Below, in pieces: positions 58,615-64,000 of a DNA stretch of 64,000 nucleotides (positions are counted from its first letter, which is position 1; every line of letters begins with the position of its first letter). The notes under the pieces were generated by a model. That model was not told the DNA's origin. It worked only from the letters and a program-made list of their open reading frames with translations, and made no database searches. The DNA is taken from contig WHUZ01000019.1 of the NCBI GenBank assembly GCA_015179045.1, forward strand, positions 558,001 to 622,000, written 5' to 3'. Source of the stretch: Kalaharituber pfeilii. Its lineage: Eukaryota; Ascomycota; Pezizomycetes; Pezizales; Pezizaceae. The translations under genes and the position numbers were made by a program.

Positions 58615-60647
58615 ATGATGCTCCGTTTCGTTCCTCCCAACACTCATATTATACCCCGGCATTCCCGCCTACTTCACACGCCGTCTACATGCCTTCCAAT
58701 AATCTCAATCGCACCCTCCACCTTCTACCACCAGCATCCGTCCCTTCCCCTCCCGCCCTCTTCCAATCCCCCTCTTTTTCCAAATCTTTCCCTCACCCTT
58801 CGCCCGCATGTTCCCACTGCCCTCCTTGGCCCCCCGCTCCCAAAAACCACCTTCCTCTCCCTCCTCCAAGGAAAACTCATACCCTCCCCTCCCTTGGCAC
58901 TCAGCTACCCTTCTATCTCCGCCCAACACCTGTCCTCCTCCACCGCCATCCTTCTGGTTCAATTCGCCTCTCAAAACTCCCGCGGCCTTGTTTCATCCGT
59001 GAGCGGTGATGGCGGATATGTGTCAGCACGGTACGAGAGCCTACGGACGGCAGAGGACGTTTCGCTAAGGAAGTGGCTAATTGATGGGGGAAAGATGAAT
59101 CCGGGAGATGTGTCGGAGGGAGAGGAGAAGGTGGATGAGGAGCTACTGGGGAAGGTGGTCAGGCTGCTACGGTTGGATGGGGGAGAAGGGAAGGAGGGGG
59201 AGGGAGGGCTTATGGAGCAGCCGGTGATGACTTTGAGTAATGGGCAGGCAAGGAGAGCAAAGATTGCGCAGGGGTTGTTGAAGAGGCCGAAGATGGTGTT
59301 GTTGGATGAGCCGTTTAGTAGGTGTCCCCCCTTATACCATCTGCATTCATTGTGGCTCAGCGTAGGTATTAACATTATTATGCAGTGGGCCTCGATCCTC
59401 CCTCCACCACCCTCTTGTCCCATCTCCTTTCCCGCATCGCTGCACCCCCATCGCCCTCTGCCCCCTCCACTACCCCCTCAGAACTCCTTTCAACGACCCC
59501 CTTCCTCGCACTCCGCCCCCAAGACCCCATCCCATCCTGGATACACAACGTCATCTATCTAGACACCACCCCCGGCACGTACCGCGTGCTTTCCCTTGGC
59601 CCAAAAGACAAAGTCATATCCGAACTCAAAGAGAAGCATAATATCCACATCAATACTGAGGAATTGGGGACGTTTCGGGAGGGATTGTTTAAGAAGGTCT
59701 GGGGTGGTGTGGATCAATTTGGGCTGAAAAAGGAGGGGGGAGCACAGAAGGAGGATGGAGAGAAGGGGGAAGGGAAGGTGATGTGGGATAGTGGGGATGA
59801 AAGCAAGGAGGTCTTGGTGGACATGGATAAGATATCGATTGTGTACGGGATGCCGCCGAGGGCGAGGGAGGTGCTGAAGGACTTTTCGTGGAGGATTAGG
59901 AGGGGAGATAGGTGGGGGGTGTTTGGGCCCAATGGCACGTACCCGCAAGCCCAGCATTCCTTGCGTTCTCCAAGAGAAAAATCCTTAAACCCATAATAAC
60001 ATCGCAGTTTGACAGGCTCCGGCAAAACAACGCTCCTCTCCCTCCTCACATCGGACCATCCCCAAACATACTCCCAGCGCGTCACTCTCTTCTCCCATCT
60101 GCGCTCCACCCCTGGTGTTTCCCTCTTCGACATCCAATCCCGCATCGGCCAGTCTTCTCCCGAGATCCACTCCTTCTTTCCACAGCATCTGTCTGCGCGT
60201 CGTACAGTGGAGTCCGCGTGGGCGGAGACATTCATTAGCAGACCTTCCCTTCCACCCCACTCACCCGAGGCTATTGGCCGGCTATTCACGTACTTCAAAC
60301 CAGCATTTGGCGGGGAGAAAACGAGCGTACAGGAGATCATGGACACGATATTCGGGGAAATGCCAATAGGCTTGCAAAGGTTAGTGTTGTTCATGAGGGC
60401 CGTGGTTAAGAGGCCCGATTTGGTGATTTTGGATGAGGCGTTTGCGGGGATGGAGGAAGGGGTAAGGAGGGCGTGCCTGGACTGGATTGAAATGGGCGAT
60501 GGTCAAGAAGGGGAGGCGGGGATTGGGCACAAGCAGGCGCTGGTAGTGGTGAGTCATTTGGAGGAGGAAGTGCCAAGGGGGGTGAGTAGGTGGGTGAGGT
60601 TGGCGGGGACGGGGGCCGGAGGCAAGGCGGAGTTTGGGGTAGTATAG
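58615..60647 (+). CDS. YDR061W-like protein with two ABC ATPase domains
   Basis: Exons 58615-59317, 59386-59934 and 60016-60647 give 627 aa. The N-terminus (MMLRFVPPNTHIIPRHSRLL) is basic, hydroxylated and free of acidic residues, like a mitochondrial presequence. NBD1 has a degenerate P-loop (GPPLPKTT, residues 72-79, shorter than GPNGSGKTT and with Pro for the last Gly), but a good signature (LSNGQARRAKIAQGLL), Walker B (MVLLDEPF) and D-loop (GLDPPS). NBD2 has an intact GPNGSGKTT (415-423), a weak signature (IGLQRLVLFMRA) and Walker B LVILDEAFAGM. No TM segments are present. This matches yeast YDR061W and bacterial ModF-like double ATPases of unclear role. Intron 2 joins in phase only if its donor is GC (GCACGT at 59935). 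A TATATA stretch at 58587-58593 is too close to the first ATG to be its TATA box. Confidence 0.82.
59935..60015 (+). other. GC-AG intron splitting the NBD2 Walker A motif
   Basis: An 81-base intron, 5' end GCACGT and 3' end TTGACAG. Removal gives GGGCCCAATG|GCTCCGGCAAAACAACG, coding GPNGSGKTT exactly. The nearby GT (59939) with the acceptor at 60007 would insert three residues and destroy the P-loop. Confidence 0.75.
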
Positions 60648-62327
60648 AGGATGTCAAGGGAGATGTAAGCGGGTCGATGTGCAGAGGATAGCAGGTATTG
60701 AGAAAAGCGGTTTTACATAAGATCACCAATTTTGTTAGTAAAAAACCGGGGCAAGGCTAGTAGTTCTAGAAAATATCGATCCAGCGATTAACCTGAACAA
60801 AGTAAACCTCTTTCCAAACCACGAGTTCCAACATCTCCCATTTAGAACATTGAAAAAACATGCCCACAAGCGAATTCCTGAGAGGGACAAGATACCTTAC
60901 TCAGGGTAACGAGCTAATGAGTGACGCATTAGTCCTGTAACCGGAAGCTGACTATGACTAGTCTCGTCATATGACTATGACTACATCCGCAAAAAAGGCT
61001 ATGATAACTTCGATTACATAATACAGCTACATACATCAAGCTTATCCTCGTCGCCAGAATTAAGATTGCACCCTCATGTCTTCTGGCGTTTTTTTTGTAT
61101 CGATCTGGGGATGGTTTTGGTGCGGCGGACAAAACGTACGATTTAGATTAAATTCAAATGGGGTTATGCAAATACGGCGGTTCGGAATTTGACTTGACTC
61201 GGATCCACGAGCTCGGATGCTTGGCATCATATGTCACAGAACAAAAAGAATCATGACTCAGTCATACACATATGCCAGGTACAAATCTCCTTCAGCCCGT
61301 GTCATTCCCAAGACTTTTTTTCTTATCAATCTACCTTCAAATAAAAGAGAAAAACGCAGGAGTCTCTAGGTCTCTCTTTATCTGATCCTCCGCCTTGCGC
61401 GATCGTAAATCGGTGGTTTGGGGATTATGATCATGATACTCGAGAATGGTCGATGGGGAGATCCTAACTGTTATTGTAGATCGGCGTGACGTTCGGGGGC
61501 TGCGTGGGTGGCGGGTGGCGGGTGGCGGGTGGTGGGTGACGAGATCGGAGATGGGTGCGCGGGATCGGCTGGGGGCTTGGCTGTGGATCTGAGTCACTGG
61601 GGAAATAGGGCCGATTGTGTTTAAGGTCAAGATTGGGAATAGGGATTTTCTAAGTGATGTAATGAAGTACAGGGCGACCGCGTTGTTAAAGGAACTGGAA
61701 TTGTTAAAAGTCACGTTTGAATTCTTATAGAGTTTATTTAGGTAAGCGAAAAATAACTTGGGTAATTTATCAGAGTCTGGGGCGCGAGAACAGTTTTTCA
61801 TCTACTTACTAATTAACTTGCCGCAAAGAATTCGAAATTTCTAAAAAACAAAGCACAGCCAAACGGTGAGGGACATATGGTTCGAGATGATCCATTATAA
61901 TTGGGAGCGCTACAGAGTCTGTGTTATAGCTGAGTTACATACATGAAGTAGTACACAAGCTATGCATATAGCAGGATTTGTTAGGGCTGGGTACACTAAA
62001 AAGGAGAACGCACATAGTCACTTCGCATCACTGAGCTCCAGTCCAGACAGTCATTGGCACTCTGTGCATGGCCCGACCCGGCCCATGCAGATGTAGGCGC
62101 CTTTAGATCAGCTTGCCGAGGAAGTAGCATAAGTGACAAAGGGACATTGAAACTCGACAAGCAGGAACCCGCAGAAGAGACCTTAACACGCTCTTTGGTT
62201 AGATGAAGAATCGTGATCTGACTCACCTGTCTCTTTTATTGCGGGCATACCCAGAAGTGATATCCATAAACCACCTGTTAATTGACCCGTAAGGCTGCTG
62301 GTGACAATTCAGCTTTGATCACCCGAT

Positions 62328-62420
62328 AGCTACAGTAGGGTTTTTTTTTTTTTTTTTTTTATATATATCACGTGACCCCGCATGCAGCTGTTCGCCAAGG
62401 CAGGGCAGCTACAGTAGGGT
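62328..62420 (-). mobile_element. SINE-like retroposon, copy 3, 5'-truncated, 14-bp duplication
   Basis: The 65-bp body at 62342-62406 sits between exact copies of AGCTACAGTAGGGT (62328-62341 and 62407-62420). On the minus strand it keeps only the 3' core (CCTTGGCGAACAGCTGCATG, then CGGGGTCACGTGA) and an A tail, so it lacks the 5' part present in copy 2. Confidence 0.88.
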
Positions 62421-63066
62421 AATTAATTGAATTGGGGCACAGGTCGGGCACGGAAATGTATCGCAGGAGTGACGGTGGGGTCATAGCACGGCGAAAACCA
62501 CAAATCGAGCATAAAGCCATCGGACGGACCTCCAGGAGCACCAGGAGCAGAGCCACCGGATGGATCTCAAGATGAGGAAAGGCAATGGTTGAGAAAATTT
62601 ATAGATACGACATCATGATATATCGCATAGAAAGACAATGGACAGAACGCATGCAGGATTGACTACAAGAGGGGCCAGCAAGAGCTGCCCTGTCGAAAGG
62701 TCAAGTACCAAGCCTTGTCTTATGTTACATTCTCATGTTTACTGCATCATTGTAGAAAACCATAACATTTACTACTTGCACCTGGTATTTGACCTAATCC
62801 TTATTATTCCCCCTACATCGTTCGACTTGTTTGATGTCTTCCTGTAGTGGACGTTTGTGTCCATTGATACCTTTCATGATACGTTGCATAGCATCTTGAA
62901 GTTGCAGGCGGATAGTAAATTTGGTGGCCTCAAGGTTTCTGTTGAATTTCACCTTGGTAGCCTCAAACGTTTTGTTGGATTCGGCCTTAAGTTCCTTAAT
63001 ACTGGTGACTGCATGGTTTGGCCAATATTGATGTGAGTATATCCATAGAGATGATTCTAAGGGAGA

Positions 63067-63373
63067 TAATGAATTAGTGAGCGGCACGAGCCGAGCCAGC
63101 TCGAGCTCAAACGAGCCAAGATCATTCTTGTGTTTTTCTTGACAGCTCGCTAAAATGCTTAGCCAGTGCAAGGTTTCATAAACTGTAAATACCTAATATA
63201 GTAATAACTAGAGACTTGGAGCTCATTCTGACCTACCAACAACTTCGAAATGCACAATTTAGCTGATAGTAGTGAGAAAGATGAAAATTTAGCTTAGTTT
63301 AGTTTAGTTTGTCAATATTATGTATATAATCAATCCAGGCTCGAGCTAGCTCGTGCCGCTCACTAATTTAATG
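63067..63373. mobile_element. MITE, 297 bp, 20-bp TIRs, TAATG duplication
   Basis: Bases 63072-63091 (AATTAGTGAGCGGCACGAGC) and 63349-63368 are exact inverted repeats of 20 bp, and further imperfect pairing (CGAGCCAGCTCGAGC against GCTCGAGCTAGCTCG) extends inward. TAATG directly flanks both ends (63067-63071 and 63369-63373). The interior is AT-rich with repeated TTAGTTTAG-type motifs and no transposase. I do not assign the superfamily. Confidence 0.85.
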
Positions 63374-63823
63374 AATGGCTGTACTATTGCATGAGCTACT
63401 TGTAGCCCAGCTTGTAAAACCTGAATATACCATTAGCTACAGTCCTGTCCTATTGGATAACCTGTCTTATTGGATCAAGGTTGCCGGGGCCAAGACAATT
63501 GGGCTGGTAGGGATTATTGAATATTTTGCCTCATTGGATAAAACATGCTGGGCCTGGCCTTATCCAATATAACAGGTTCTATAACATATTCCTTGAGAAA
63601 GGGCACAGCTTACGTTGGAGAGCCACCATGAGCGCTGATAACTCCTGCTCTCAATAAGTTAGTCTCATAATCATTTATTTTACTACAGCGTGTAACACAC
63701 ACTTCTAAATATCTCGTAACCAGATGTACGGTTACTGTGGGCCTGCTGACTGTCGGCGGCCATGGTTTATCAGGCACGAGGCTTAGGTCGCCAGGTGATG
63801 CGGATATTAGTAAGCCATGGAAG

Positions 63824-63904
63824 TCGGGCTGTGATTTTTTCTTTTTTTTTTGTCATATGACCCCGCGTGCAGCTGTTCGCCATGGCAGGGCCTCGGGCTG
63901 TGAT
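63824..63904 (-). mobile_element. SINE-like retroposon, copy 4, 5'-truncated, 12-bp duplication
   Basis: The 57-bp body at 63836-63892 is flanked by TCGGGCTGTGAT on both sides (63824-63835 and 63893-63904). It carries the family core (GCCATGGCGAACAGCTGCAC, then GCGGGGTCATATGA) and an interrupted A tail, and it is truncated like copy 3. Confidence 0.88.
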
Positions 63905-64000
63905 AGTATTTGACTCCTGCGAGGCTTGTCTACAGCTTCAGCTTATTGAAATACCTCTGATGGAACTCTGACGAGATTAGGTGAGTGTTTGAGATTGGCA

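Larger units (their letters stand above)
60648..64000. other. Gene-poor interval with small transposons
   Basis: No supportable gene. It contains a (GCGGGTG)-type minisatellite near 61506-61535, two SINE-like copies (62342-62406 and 63836-63892) and a MITE (63072-63368). The 62794-63171 minus-strand frame (125 codons) overlaps the MITE end and has a charged helix (IKELKAESNKTFEATKVKF) but no recognised family. Confidence 0.5.

Noticed and set aside
59939..60007. GT-AG alternative for the last ABC intron
   Set aside because: Keeps frame but inserts three residues in the P-loop and destroys GPNGSGKTT.
1..64000. CRISPR array, rRNA or bacterial operon signals
   Set aside because: Introns and gene content are fungal; no regularly spaced repeats with unique spacers and no rRNA were seen.

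Overview
The window looks like nuclear DNA of a filamentous ascomycete (Pezizomycotina). Short introns (47-191 bp, mostly 60-115 bp) with GTATGT/GTAAGN-type donors can be placed in phase in most of the genes. The gene content is fungal: a HEI10-type RING protein, a Ufo1-like F-box/UIM protein, a VAMP7/Nyv1-type longin SNARE, a YDR061W-like tandem ABC ATPase, a TPR-CHAT protein, and an N-terminal NLR-type domain fused to ankyrin repeats. Gene density is low, about one gene per 5-6 kb. The spaces between genes carry small non-autonomous transposons, which fits a repeat-tolerant genome. I cannot name the species.

Layout. 1-5.5 kb: no gene; a 196-bp perfect foldback element with a 10-bp target duplication and two copies of a poly(A)-tailed SINE-like retroposon. 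5.5-7.2 kb: one multi-exon gene of unknown function. 7.2-11.1 kb: transposon-rich, with a pogo-type MITE (23-bp TIRs, TA duplication) and nested inverted repeats. 11.2-19.4 kb: three genes on the + strand: a PchB-like AroQ chorismate mutase, a HEI10-like RING protein (5 exons) and a Ufo1-like F-box protein with WD-like blades and three UIMs. 20.6-24.2 kb (- strand): a 1214-aa TPR-CHAT protein whose CHAT catalytic His and Cys positions are Tyr and Val. 24.2-28.1 kb: no gene; a GC-rich island with a (CTGA)11 tract. 28.1-30.9 kb: a divergent pair, a longin SNARE (-) and a four-TM MARVEL-like protein (+). 37.2-37.9 kb: a 234-aa one-TM protein. 39.3-43.2 kb (-): an ankyrin protein with a fungal STAND/Helo-like N-terminal domain. 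47.9-50.1 kb: a five-exon kelch protein with one TM helix. 57.4-60.6 kb: two doubtful small ORFs (-) and a three-exon double ABC ATPase whose last intron appears to be GC-AG and splits the P-loop. 60.6-64 kb: a 297-bp MITE and two 5'-truncated SINE copies.

The genes do not form an obvious pathway or cluster. The functional threads are ubiquitin/meiosis (RING and F-box proteins side by side), vesicle/membrane proteins (SNARE and MARVEL-like), and two large repeat-scaffold proteins (TPR-CHAT and Helo-like-ANK) of the architectures used in fungal self/non-self recognition. The most unusual points are the CHAT protein without a catalytic dyad, the higher-order ankyrin array on a nucleotide-domain-less NLR head, the SINE family with exact target-site duplications, and the GC-AG intron inside a Walker A motif. 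Exon boundaries were inferred by eye from splice consensus, phase and remembered family sequences; none is backed by transcript data.
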